Source: Erysipelothrix sp. (lineage in GTDB: Bacteria; Bacillota_I; Bacilli_A; Erysipelotrichales; Erysipelotrichaceae). From it: 61,750 bases of DNA. The DNA lies in contig JAGXRX010000055.1 of NCBI GenBank assembly GCA_018335655.1, forward strand, positions 1 through 61,750, in the 5' to 3' direction. Position 1 is the first letter of the stretch. Every line of letters begins with the position of its first letter. A program made the translations under genes and the position numbers. Below, piece by piece: positions 34,133 to 42,683 of this stretch. The notes beneath the pieces were generated by a model. The model was not told the origin of the DNA and did no database searches. It was given only the letters and a program-made list of their open reading frames with translations.

Positions 34133-34142
34133 TACATATGTA
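34133..34142. promoter_or_regulatory. cop-box-like palindrome TACATATGTA
   Basis: It fits the CopY operator consensus TACANNTGTA exactly and sits in the spacer of the minus-strand small-ORF promoter, 155 bp before copA. A related half-site, TACATATCCA, lies at 34225-34234 just before the copA -10. Confidence 0.6.
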
Positions 34143-34236
34143 GAAATGATGAAGATTAATAACTTCTAGTTTTTTTCATCTATTATTTGCGAATAGATGC
34201 AAAATATAGAATCTTCATAAAATCTACATATCCACT

Positions 34237-34245
34237 TGGTATTAT
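34237..34245 (+). promoter_or_regulatory. copA promoter, extended -10
   Basis: TGG-TATTAT (TATTAT at 34240-34245) with no clear -35. The half cop-box at 34225-34234 lies in the spacer position. Confidence 0.5.
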
Positions 34246-34297
34246 TCACATGATTCAACCATATTGATTGGATCACATAATGAAAAGTGGAGGATTT

Positions 34298-36760
34298 ATG
34301 CAACAGAGTTATAAGATTATAGGCATGACATGTGCAGCATGTGCACAAAAAATTGAGAAAGTGACATCAAAAATAAATGGTGTTGAAACCTCAAATGTGA
34401 ATTTCGCAACTGAAAAATTACACATTAAGTATGATGAAGGAACTGTTTCAAACAGTGATATTCAATCAGCCATTAAAAAAGCTGGATATGAAGCTGAAGC
34501 AGAAATTCAAGAGAAGCAAATTACCATGCCAATTAGTGGTATGACATGTGCAGCGTGTGCAAACAAGATTGAAAAAACAGTCGCTCAGTTAGAAGGTGTC
34601 AGTATTGCATCCGTTAACTTCGCAACAGAAAAATTGAGTATAAAATATGATCCAACGATCACTAGAATATCAACAATCAAAGCAGCAGTCATTAAAATTG
34701 GATATACACCACTGGAAAGTGTGGGTATTAATCAAGTTGATGAAGACAAAAAGCGTAAAGAAAAAGAAATAAAAGTAATGTGGATCAAGTTTGTAATCTC
34801 AATTATATTCTCACTACCACTTTTATATATTTCAATGGCACCAATGATTACCATTATTGACCTTCCTTTACCAATGTCTCTTAATCCGATGATGAATCCA
34901 GTAAATTACACAATCACTCAAATACTATTATCCATCCCTGTGATACTAGCAGGATATAGATTTTATGTGGTAGGATTTAGAGCTATTTGGCTAAGATCAC
35001 CAAACATGGATTCATTAATTGCGATGGGTACATCTGCAGCTGTGATCTACAGTGCTGCTATCTCATTTCAAATCTTTAATGGCAATTACACAAATGTACA
35101 AAACATGTATTATGAAACTGCAGCAGTCATTGTAGCTCTATTACTTTTAGGTAAAGCACTAGAAGCAGTTTCAAAAGGTAAAACATCAGAAGCTATTAAA
35201 AAACTAATTGGTCTTGCTCCAAAGACAGCGCTTGTACTTCATGAAGGTAAAGAAGTAGTTATATCTGTTGATGAAGTGGAAGTAGGCGATGTCATTATTG
35301 TTAAACCAGGTGAGAAAATACCAGTTGATGGGGAAGTTGTTAATGGCTATACATCCATTAATGAATCCATGCTTACCGGTGAAAGCATGCCTGTTGAGAA
35401 ACGAGTTGGAAGTCAAGTCTTTGCGGCAAGTATCAATGGGAACGGCATGATTCAGTTTAAAGCAACTAAAGTTGGAGCAGACACAGCCTTAGCTCAAATC
35501 ATCAAGTTAGTAGAAGATGCACAAGGATCAAAAGCTCCAATTGCTCAACTTGCTGATGTGGTCTCTGGATACTTTGTACCTATTGCATTTATGATTGCTT
35601 TAATCTCAGCAATAGCATGGGCAATTAGTGGGCAACCAATTACATTTGCACTCACTATATTCATCTCAGTTTTAGTTATCGCATGTCCTTGTGCTTTAGG
35701 TCTTGCAACACCTACTGCTATCATGGTAGGAACAGGAAAAGGTGCAGAAAATGGAGTTCTCATTAAGAGTGGGGCTGCATTAGAAATGGCTTACAAAGTT
35801 AACACAATCATTTTTGATAAAACAGGAACAATTACAGAAGGTAAACCAGTAGTAACAGACATAGTCATGTTATCCAATTATTCCCAAGACTATCTCTTAC
35901 AAATCGCAGCATCTGCTGAAAAAGGCTCAGAACATCCTCTAGGTGATGCAATCGTTAAAGGCGCACAAGCAAAAGGTTTAGAGATGTTATCTATCGAATC
36001 ATTTGAAGCAATTCCTGGACATGGTATTGAGGTGAGAATTGATGGTCAACATTTACTTCTTGGTAATCGTAAATTGATGGTAAAACATAATGTAAGTTTA
36101 CTAGAAAGTGTTTCTATTTCAGATGATTTAGCTGATGAAGGCAAAACACCAATGTTCATTGCCATCGATGGGAAAATGGCAGGAATCATTGCAGTCGCAG
36201 ATATTGTGAAGAAAAGTAGTTCTAATGCAATTAAAAAATTAAAACAAATGGGTATTGAAGTAGCAATGATTACCGGAGACAATCGTAAAACTGCAGATGC
36301 AATTGCTAGACAAGTTGGAATCACGACTGTATTAGCAGAAGTATTACCACAAGACAAATCCTTTGAAGTTAAAAAGTTACAAGAAGCCGGTCGAATTGTT
36401 GCCATGGTTGGAGATGGAATCAATGATGCACCTGCATTAGCCCAATCAGATATTGGTATTGCGATTGGATCAGGAACAGATGTAGCCATGGAATCTGCGG
36501 ATATTGTCTTAATGAGAAGTGATCTAATGGATGTACCGACAGCTTTAAAACTCAGTAAGAGTACTATAAGAAATATTAAAGAGAATTTATTCTGGGCTTT
36601 TGCATATAATATCTTAGGTATTCCTATTGCAGCTGGTGTGCTTTTCATCTTTGGAGGACCTACATTAAATCCAATCTATGCAGCTGCCGCAATGTCATTG
36701 TCCTCAATTTCAGTTCTATCCAATGCATTACGATTAAAATCATTTAAACCATACAAATAA
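34298..36760 (+). CDS. copA: copper-exporting P1B-type ATPase
   Basis: An 820-residue Cu(I) pump with two N-terminal HMA domains, each with GMTCAAC (C12/C15 and C84/C87), eight membrane helices, LTGES in the actuator domain, the intramembrane CPC at 463-465, phosphorylated D507 in DKTGT, SEHPLG, and [10 protein letters not shown]. The last helices contain the YN and MSLSS residues of the Cu(I) subgroup. It drives cytoplasmic copper out of the cell. I start at 34298 after GTGGAGG rather than 34268. It leads the operon copA-csoR-fusion-copZ. Confidence 0.97.
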   Translation: MQQSYKIIGMTCAACAQKIEKVTSKINGVETSNVNFATEKLHIKYDEGTVSNSDIQSAIKKAGYEAEAEIQEKQITMPISGMTCAACANKIEKTVAQLEGVSIASVNFATEKLSIKYDPTITRISTIKAAVIKIGYTPLESVGINQVDEDKKRKEKEIKVMWIKFVISIIFSLPLLYISMAPMITIIDLPLPMSLNPMMNPVNYTITQILLSIPVILAGYRFYVVGFRAIWLRSPNMDSLIAMGTSAAVIYSAAISFQIFNGNYTNVQNMYYETAAVIVALLLLGKALEAVSKGKTSEAIKKLIGLAPKTALVLHEGKEVVISVDEVEVGDVIIVKPGEKIPVDGEVVNGYTSINESMLTGESMPVEKRVGSQVFAASINGNGMIQFKATKVGADTALAQIIKLVEDAQGSKAPIAQLADVVSGYFVPIAFMIALISAIAWAISGQPITFALTIFISVLVIACPCALGLATPTAIMVGTGKGAENGVLIKSGAALEMAYKVNTIIFDKTGTITEGKPVVTDIVMLSNYSQDYLLQIAASAEKGSEHPLGDAIVKGAQAKGLEMLSIESFEAIPGHGIEVRIDGQHLLLGNRKLMVKHNVSLLESVSISDDLADEGKTPMFIAIDGKMAGIIAVADIVKKSSSNAIKKLKQMGIEVAMITGDNRKTADAIARQVGITTVLAEVLPQDKSFEVKKLQEAGRIVAMVGDGINDAPALAQSDIGIAIGSGTDVAMESADIVLMRSDLMDVPTALKLSKSTIRNIKENLFWAFAYNILGIPIAAGVLFIFGGPTLNPIYAAAAMSLSSISVLSNALRLKSFKPYK

Positions 36761-36776
36761 GTGACATCTGAAAAAC

Positions 36777-37046
36777 ATGAAAAAAAGACCTGAAGCACGC
36801 ATTGATTTAGATTCTATCACAAATAGATTGAGTCGAATTGAAGGGCAAGTTCGTGGTATTAAAGGCATGATTGAAAAAGAAAGTCCTTGTATTGAAGTGT
36901 TAAATCAAGTTGCCTCAGTTCAATCTGCCTTGAATTCAGTTAAAATCATCCTATTTGAACGACACTTAAGAATGTGTTTGTTGACAGATGAAGCTATTGA
37001 ACAGAAATGCAATGAGTTAATTGAAACAATGAATTTTATATTCTAA
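36777..37046 (+). CDS. csoR: copper-sensing repressor CsoR
   Basis: An 89-residue all-helical repressor of the CsoR/RcnR family. The Cu(I) ligand set Cys-His-Cys is intact: C38 (ESPCIEVL), H63 and C67 (RHLRMC). Such proteins leave DNA when Cu(I) binds, de-repressing copA and copZ. It lies 16 bases after copA in the same direction; no clear ribosome binding site precedes the ATG, so low-level translation or coupling is likely. The nearby palindrome is CopY-type rather than a classic G-tract CsoR operator. Confidence 0.92.
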   Translation: MKKRPEARIDLDSITNRLSRIEGQVRGIKGMIEKESPCIEVLNQVASVQSALNSVKIILFERHLRMCLLTDEAIEQKCNELIETMNFIF

Positions 37047-37081
37047 GATAATTCCAGATTATGAAGCATTATCCACGTCGG

Positions 37082-37130
37082 TTGAATGATTTAGTTATGT
37101 TTGGTGTCAGTATCTAACTAAATCGTTCAA
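37082..37130 (+). repeat. 16-bp long-stem hairpin in the csoR/fusion-gene spacer
   Basis: TTGAATGATTTAGTTA (37082-37097) pairs with TAACTAAATCGTTCAA (37115-37130), one position being G-T, around a 17-base loop. No T-run follows, so it is not a normal terminator. It may stabilise or process the operon mRNA, or be a relic of a mobile element end. Confidence 0.65.
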
Positions 37131-37222
37131 TATCAGCTTCTCAATAGAACTACACACAATGGATTAGAAATAAATGAATATTGACTAGTGTAATGAAGTG
37201 TTAGTTCACTTTCATTAAGACG

Positions 37223-38629
37223 ATGTTTCAATGCGTAAAAACAATTTATCAATACTTAGGAGGTATCAACCTGGATAATTTAGTAAGAATAGTCTTGAAT
37301 GTTGATGGAATGACATGTGTAGGTTGTGAAAACAAGATTCAATCTAAGTTAAAGAAAACCGATGGTGTCATTTCAGTAAAAGCGAGCTATGCGAATGGTA
37401 CAGTGAAAATCACGTTCGATCGTACAATTACAACGCTTAAGAAACTTAAACGATTAATTAGTTTAATGGATTATATAGTAGTTGAATCAAGTACTACTAA
37501 GAATAAACCTAAGGAGAATACGCTTGAAAAGATTGTTGATGCTATCACTATTGGTGTTATTATCCTTGTTCTTTATCACTTTGCTCAAAGATTTGGACTA
37601 CTCAATGTCTTCAATTCATTTCCAGAAGCACAACAAGGTATGAGTTACGGTGTTTTATTTATTATTGGATTATTTACCTCAGTACACTGTGTTGCAATGT
37701 GTGGTGGCATCAATCTATCTCAATGTATACCGCAACATCGCTCAATACCACAAAATGGGGTAGACAATCTTATGCCAAGTTTCTTGTATAATTCTGGTCG
37801 TGTTGTATCGTATACCATTATTGGTGGACTCGTTGGTGCATTAGGTTCAGTAGTGTCATTTTCTGGAGCTGCAAAAGGTATCGTCGCTATTATTGCGGGT
37901 GTCTTTATGTTAATCATGGGCGTTAATATGCTCAATATCTTCCCATGGTTGAGAAAGTTTAATCCACGGTTGCCTAGATTTCTAGGCAAAATTGTAAATA
38001 GTGAGAAAAATCGTTATTCAAGTCGATTTTACGTAGGATTACTAAATGGTTTAATGCCTTGTGGTCCTTTACAAGCAATGCAACTGTATGCATTATCCAC
38101 TGGAGATCCAATAAAGGGTGCGTTATCAATGTTCTTCTTTAGTATTGGTACAGTTCCACTTATGTTTGGACTAGGTGCTTTAAGCTCACTTTTAAGTAAA
38201 GCATTTAATGCTAAAATGATCCAAGTCAGTGCAGTATTAGTAGTAATTCTAGGTTTCGCCATGTTTCAAACAGGATTAGGTGTTTCTGGCATACAATTGC
38301 CATCAATCTCAACTGTATTGGGGTTTTCAAAAGATATTGATAATGTTGCGGTTGTAGAAAGTGATGGAATACAAAGAGTAACCTCTGGTATCACATCTGA
38401 TAGTTATGAATCAATTTCACTTAAAGCAAATGTTCCTGCGCAGTGGACCATTCATGTCGATGCAGGTGATTTAAATGGATGTAATTATCGCATTATATCT
38501 CAAAATTTAGGTATAAGAGTTGAGTTAGTAGAAGGGGATAACGTTATAGAGGTTACACCCAAACGAAAAGGAACGTACACGTTTACATGTTGGATGGGAA
38601 TGATTCGAAGTTACATAATAGTCAACTGA
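37223..38629 (+). CDS. HMA / TauE-SafE-like membrane / cupredoxin-like fusion protein
   Basis: A 468-residue three-part protein. Residues about 20-85 form an HMA domain (VDGMTCVGCENKI). A six-helix DsbD/UreH-like membrane domain follows with FTSVHCVAMCGG near 150-161 and a second half-repeat around GLLNGLMPCGPLQAM, both carrying Cys. The final 80 residues look cupredoxin-like (VPAQWTIHVDAGDLNGC, YTFTCWMGM) with His, Cys and Met ligand candidates. Proteins of this layout occur with copper systems and are thought to move or buffer copper across the membrane. The ATG at 37223 has no ribosome binding site; AGGAGG at 37258-37263 would suit a CTG at 37271. Confidence 0.8.
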   Translation: MFQCVKTIYQYLGGINLDNLVRIVLNVDGMTCVGCENKIQSKLKKTDGVISVKASYANGTVKITFDRTITTLKKLKRLISLMDYIVVESSTTKNKPKENTLEKIVDAITIGVIILVLYHFAQRFGLLNVFNSFPEAQQGMSYGVLFIIGLFTSVHCVAMCGGINLSQCIPQHRSIPQNGVDNLMPSFLYNSGRVVSYTIIGGLVGALGSVVSFSGAAKGIVAIIAGVFMLIMGVNMLNIFPWLRKFNPRLPRFLGKIVNSEKNRYSSRFYVGLLNGLMPCGPLQAMQLYALSTGDPIKGALSMFFFSIGTVPLMFGLGALSSLLSKAFNAKMIQVSAVLVVILGFAMFQTGLGVSGIQLPSISTVLGFSKDIDNVAVVESDGIQRVTSGITSDSYESISLKANVPAQWTIHVDAGDLNGCNYRIISQNLGIRVELVEGDNVIEVTPKRKGTYTFTCWMGMIRSYIIVN

Positions 38630-38638
38630 AAGGAAAAT

Positions 38639-38845
38639 ATGGAAAAAACTAAATTAATCGTTGGAGGGATGTCTTGTGCACATTGTGAGCATTCCATTAA
38701 AAAAGCTTTATTAGAGAATAAAGGAATTGTGAGCGTTGAAGTTTCTTTAAGTCAAAAGGTAGTATCCGTTGAATATTCAGATTTAAGCATAACTCCTCTA
38801 AAAATAAGACAAATCATCGAAGAAATCGGATATGATGTTCTCTAA
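38639..38845 (+). CDS. copZ: copper chaperone CopZ
   Basis: A 68-residue single HMA domain with the Cu(I) motif GGMSCAHC (C12 and C15) and the normal beta-alpha-beta-beta-alpha-beta length. CopZ delivers copper to CopA and to the repressor. It lies nine bases after the fusion gene with AAAGGAAAAT ahead, and is followed by a terminator at 38938-38966, so copA-csoR-fusion-copZ form one unit. Confidence 0.94.
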   Translation: MEKTKLIVGGMSCAHCEHSIKKALLENKGIVSVEVSLSQKVVSVEYSDLSITPLKIRQIIEEIGYDVL

Positions 38846-39162
38846 ATAGGTATTCTATGAAACATGGTTATTTAATTACTTATTAGTTTATATGAATAAA
38901 GAGCAAGACTTAGGTCATAGACACATCTTTGAATAGGAACTTTATCAGCAATGATAAAGTTTTTCTTCATAGGTTCAACATAACTTAATGATACTCTATC
39001 ATTTGGAATCATATTGAAGAAAAGAATAAAATGGTTAATAGCGAAAAACTGCTAAATTCATTTAATGTAAAACAATCAAAATTCTAGTAGAATATTGATA
39101 TAACATAAAAATCCGTAGTAAATCACAACTTTGTTGAGTTTTAGTACTTTAAGTGAGGTAGT
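38846..39162 (+). other. spacer between copZ and the response regulator gene
   Basis: 317 bases with no supported gene. The left part holds the copZ terminator (38938-38966). The right part is AT-rich leader with a GTGAGGTAGT ribosome binding site just before 39163. I see no clear cop-box here. Confidence 0.6.
38938..38966 (+). terminator. terminator of the copA-copZ operon
   Basis: AACTTTATCA/TGATAAAGTT stem, loop GCAA, then TTTCTTC. Confidence 0.75.
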
Positions 39163-39858
39163 ATGAAAAAGGGTAATATTCTTATTGTTGAGGATGAAGT
39201 AAAACTAGCAGAAATTCTTAAAGTAAATTTCGAGCATCTTGGATATCATGTTGACTCTGTTCAAGATGGTTTAAGTGCGGTCGAATATGTTAAGAAATAT
39301 TCTGTTTCACTTGTTATATTGGATTTAATGATCCCAAAATTGAGTGGTGAAAAAGTTTGTCAAGAAATTCGAAAATTTTCGCGATTACCAATTATCATGT
39401 TGACAGCTCGTTCTAGCGAAGACAACATAATCGATGGTTTAAAACTTGGTGCTGATGACTATATTACAAAGCCTTTTAGTTTAAAAGAATTGAATGCTCG
39501 TGTTGAAACCGTACTTAGAAGATCTGAAAACTCTGTATTTCCACTATTTCAAACTATAAAGCTTGATGGTGAGTTAGAAATTGATATCAGTAAAAAAATA
39601 GTGCATAAAAGAGGAGTAAAAGTCCATCTTACCCCCAATGAGTTTAAGTTACTGCTTGTTTTGATTCATCATCCTAATCGCGTTTTTTCACGTGAAGAAC
39701 TTGTGGAATCAGTGTTTGACATTGACTTTGATGGATATGATCGAACTATTGATACTCACATTAAAAACTTAAGGAATAAAATCGAAGATAATCCCAAAAA
39801 ACCAATATACATTCAGACGGTGTTTGGTGTTGGTTATCGTTTTGGTGAAGTGAAATGA
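39163..39858 (+). CDS. OmpR-family response regulator
   Basis: A 231-residue regulator. The receiver domain (1-120) has acidic E10/D11, phosphoacceptor D54 in LVILDLMIPK and the lysine in YITKPFSL. The C-terminal winged helix (about 135-230) contains LTPNEFKLLLVLIHHPNRVFSREELVE and GVGYRF. Overlap of four bases couples it to the sensor kinase. Being in the copper island suggests a CusR/CopR-like metal-responsive role, but no target box is identified. Confidence 0.92.
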   Translation: MKKGNILIVEDEVKLAEILKVNFEHLGYHVDSVQDGLSAVEYVKKYSVSLVILDLMIPKLSGEKVCQEIRKFSRLPIIMLTARSSEDNIIDGLKLGADDYITKPFSLKELNARVETVLRRSENSVFPLFQTIKLDGELEIDISKKIVHKRGVKVHLTPNEFKLLLVLIHHPNRVFSREELVESVFDIDFDGYDRTIDTHIKNLRNKIEDNPKKPIYIQTVFGVGYRFGEVK

Positions 39859-41258
39859 AACAATCATTAAATAGTAGAATAACATTTGTCATCGTCTTAA
39901 CAGTGTTAGTTGCCGTAGGATTGGTTAGTTTCTTTTCGAGTATCAACATTCACCATCGATTTAGAGATTACATTGCAGAGAAGCAATCACAGACGATTAA
40001 TCAAATAATTGCTCAAATATCTTCACAATATGACGTTAATACAACTACATGGGATCAAGATAAAGTCCATGAAATCGGGATGTCTTCACTTTATACTGGC
40101 TACATTGTAAAAGTCTTTGATAACAAAAACGAATCAGTATGGGATGCTGAAGTTTGGGATATGGATGCCTGTGTGCAACTTATAAACGATGTTTCAGAGC
40201 GAATGTCACATCTGTTTATTGATTATGAAGGTTCATTTTCAACGTATGAGTATCAACTCGAGTACCAAGGGGAGAATATTGGACTTGTGAAAATGAGTTA
40301 TTATGGACCATATTTCTACCAAGAGAACGATTTACTGTTCATTAATCAACTACAAACGATTTTGATTGTTATTGCTATTGTAAGTATTCTTTCAAGTTTA
40401 CTTTTTGGTTTATATTTTGCAAATTCACTGACAAAGCCGTTATTAAGGACTATTGATGCGACAAAAAGCATAGCTTCTGGACAGTTCGAAACTATTGTTG
40501 ATGATAATTCGAATATTATTGAAGTTAGTGAATTAATTAATTCTGTAAATCATCTATCAGATACTTTAGCAAAACAAGATGTCATCAAACGTCAGATTAC
40601 AGCCGATGTAGCACACGAACTGAGAACTCCATTATCAATTTTGCAAATCAGTGTAGAAGCAATAATGGATGGTATAGTGAATTTGGATCAAAAGAGAATT
40701 AAGAGTATTTATGATGAAATTCTAAGGTTATCAACTATTGTAAAAGACATTGATCAGTTGAATCAAATTGAGTGGCACACGCATAAACTTGACTATGAAT
40801 TATTTGACATCAAAGATTTACTCAGTGAGTGCATCCATTCACTTGAGGTTAAGCAACTCGAAAAGAACATCGATGTATTATTCAATTCAGAATCAATTAT
40901 GATTGAAGCTGACAGATATCGATTATTTCAGGTTTTTTATAATATCATTGTTAATGCATATAACTATTCTGAAGAAAATTCAAAATTAATCATTAGCGTA
41001 GATCGTATTCATAACTTCTTAACAATTGTAATCAAAGATACAGGTATCGGTATTCCACAGGAATCAATTCCATATTTGTTTGAAAGGTTCTATCGTGTTG
41101 ATTCATCTCGTAGTCGCGTAAGTGGAGGAAGTGGGATTGGATTAACAATCGTTAAGCAATTAATAGAAGCTCATGGGGGTACTGTAGAAGTAGATAGTGA
41201 AATCAATTTAGGCACAACATTTACAATCATATTGCCAGTAAAAAGAATTAATAATTAA
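39855..41258 (+). CDS. sensor histidine kinase
   Basis: A 467-residue membrane kinase: helix 1 at about 9-30, an extracytoplasmic sensor region of about 130 residues, helix 2 at about 167-190, HAMP at about 190-242, HisKA with H254 in ADVAHELRTPLS, and an HATPase domain with N-box NIIVNAYNYS, G1 DTGIGIP and G2 GGSGIGL. The sensor region has few Cys or Met that would obviously bind copper, so the signal is uncertain. Last gene of the island before the right ald repeat. Confidence 0.93.
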   Translation: MKQSLNSRITFVIVLTVLVAVGLVSFFSSINIHHRFRDYIAEKQSQTINQIIAQISSQYDVNTTTWDQDKVHEIGMSSLYTGYIVKVFDNKNESVWDAEVWDMDACVQLINDVSERMSHLFIDYEGSFSTYEYQLEYQGENIGLVKMSYYGPYFYQENDLLFINQLQTILIVIAIVSILSSLLFGLYFANSLTKPLLRTIDATKSIASGQFETIVDDNSNIIEVSELINSVNHLSDTLAKQDVIKRQITADVAHELRTPLSILQISVEAIMDGIVNLDQKRIKSIYDEILRLSTIVKDIDQLNQIEWHTHKLDYELFDIKDLLSECIHSLEVKQLEKNIDVLFNSESIMIEADRYRLFQVFYNIIVNAYNYSEENSKLIISVDRIHNFLTIVIKDTGIGIPQESIPYLFERFYRVDSSRSRVSGGSGIGLTIVKQLIEAHGGTVEVDSEINLGTTFTIILPVKRINN

Positions 41259-41373
41259 TTTGCTCCTCAAGTATTCTAATCTTTCCAAGTTTTTAATATA
41301 ATATATTTCATAACTATCATTAGCATGAGTATGATGTTTATGAATCAATAGATTTAATACTGGTGTATTGAAT

Positions 41374-41476
41374 TAATGGTTTAAATACGTATCGTGGGCA
41401 TTGTGTCAATCATGAAGTTGCGCTTGCTACTGGGGTTGCCTATACACCACTTAAATCACTATTAACCAAATCTTAA
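41374..41476 (+). pseudogene. ald: duplicated 3' fragment of ald (right direct repeat)
   Basis: The segment encodes NGLNTYRGHCVNHEVALATG and continues in frame to a TAA, aligning without gaps with the last 34 codons of ald 7.7 kb upstream. 73 of the first 75 bases are identical to 33683-33757. Upstream of 41374 similarity stops abruptly. It has no start codon and is not a gene; it is probably the original chromosomal end of ald, displaced by the island. Confidence 0.93.
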
Positions 41477-41517
41477 CCTAGATATGATACTATGTAATTC
41501 TAAGAAAGTGTGATCAA

Positions 41518-42498
41518 ATGCCTAATGTCTTAACGCATGGTCTAATGGCACAACGTGTCTTTGAAACTCTAAGTGAAGGTGATGTGGTGAGAGCAATTAA
41601 AGCCCATCCACAAGTGTTTAAGTTTGCTTCAAATGGACCAGATTTCTTATTTTACTATAATGCATGGCCATGGATGGACCAAGATGAAGCCAAACGTGTC
41701 AGCGAATATGGTGAGCAAATGCATCGTGGTCGTGTTAATCAGTTTGTCGATACAATGATTGATCTTGCGAAAAAGCAAAATCAAGTTGCTGCTAAGCGAA
41801 TTATGATTGCTTTTGTAGCTGGTTATTTATGTCATTGGGCACTAGATAGTGTCGCACATCCATTCGTGTTTTATCGATCAGGTTCAATGAAAGGTAACTT
41901 AAAATATTATCATTTTCGTTATGAATCTAATTTAGATGTCAAAATGGTTCGTGATGTCTTCAAACTAAAGCTTAAAGATTATCCTACACGCTCATTTTTA
42001 AACATGACCCACAATCAGGAAGACGTGGTAGCATTTTTAGTGAGTGAAACGCATAAGAAAACGTTTAATTCTGACATTACAAAAGAAGACTGCCTATTGT
42101 CAATGAAACATGCTAAATCTATTTTAGTACCACTCTTTGATCCTACTGGGGTTATGTACTTATTAACTCGAGGGGCAGAGCGTGTTATTGCGAATAATTT
42201 ATGGAAGTTCTCATCCCATATGGTTTCTTCTAATATTGATGAGTCTTATGATGAGCTTAATTTAAGTCGCTCATTGTGGAAAAATCCTGCTGAGCCAAGT
42301 ATTACTTCAAATGCAACCTTCTTAGATTTATTTGATGAATCGATTGATCGAGGATTTGATGCGATTGAACATTTAGAAAAGATGATAAGTGGGGAAGTAT
42401 CCTCAATGGCTCCGGTAATTTTAGATCGTAATTTCAACAGTGGACATTCAACGTTCATTGAAATGTTTGAGTTTGATAATATTTACCTAAAGAAATAA
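41518..42498 (+). CDS. zinc-dependent phospholipase C-like protein
   Basis: A 326-residue protein whose N-terminal half matches the Zn_dep_PLPC family: MPNVLTHGLMAQ with an early histidine, NGPDFLFY, and GYLCHWALDSVAHPF with His/Asp ligands near residues 105-119. No signal peptide is present, unlike secreted clostridial phospholipase C, so a cytoplasmic role is likely. The C-terminal half has no recognised domain. Ribosome binding site is weak (AAGAAAGTGTG). It follows the right ald repeat by 41 bases, so it was probably the original neighbour of ald. Confidence 0.82.
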   Translation: MPNVLTHGLMAQRVFETLSEGDVVRAIKAHPQVFKFASNGPDFLFYYNAWPWMDQDEAKRVSEYGEQMHRGRVNQFVDTMIDLAKKQNQVAAKRIMIAFVAGYLCHWALDSVAHPFVFYRSGSMKGNLKYYHFRYESNLDVKMVRDVFKLKLKDYPTRSFLNMTHNQEDVVAFLVSETHKKTFNSDITKEDCLLSMKHAKSILVPLFDPTGVMYLLTRGAERVIANNLWKFSSHMVSSNIDESYDELNLSRSLWKNPAEPSITSNATFLDLFDESIDRGFDAIEHLEKMISGEVSSMAPVILDRNFNSGHSTFIEMFEFDNIYLKK

Positions 42499-42519
42499 CA
42501 AATACATGTTATTTCTTTT
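42490..42519 (+). terminator. terminator after the phospholipase-like gene
   Basis: AAGAAATAACA/TGTTATTTCTT, 11 pairs, loop AATACA, then TT. The stop codon is in the stem. Confidence 0.75.
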
Positions 42520-42555
42520 GTTTATGAGATCTGTTTTGATTTAGAGTATAAAAAA

Positions 42556-42575
42556 AACTATCATCGATGATAGTT
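42556..42575 (-). terminator. 20-bp perfect palindrome, terminator-like on the minus strand
   Basis: AACTATCATCGATGATAGTT, preceded on the plus strand by six A, so the minus strand reads hairpin then TTTTTT. No annotated minus-strand gene ends here. Confidence 0.45.
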
Positions 42576-42683
42576 GGTGTGCTAAGTTATATCCCTTGTT
42601 TATTATATCACACAAATTTCAAATCAAAAAGACTACATTTTAATGAAGACTAAAGTATACTTATACTATAAAGGAGGAACCCT

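Noticed and set aside
36046-36648. 200-codon minus-strand ORF
   Set aside because: It is antisense to the conserved copA ATPase domain, has no ribosome binding site and no recognisable domain; a shadow frame.
33786-41373. Integrase or transposase inside the copper island
   Set aside because: All long frames were read; none shows recombinase motifs, so mobility can only be inferred from the ald repeats.
42556-42575. Terminator for the phospholipase-like gene
   Set aside because: The T-run is on the minus strand only; the plus-strand terminator is at 42490-42519.
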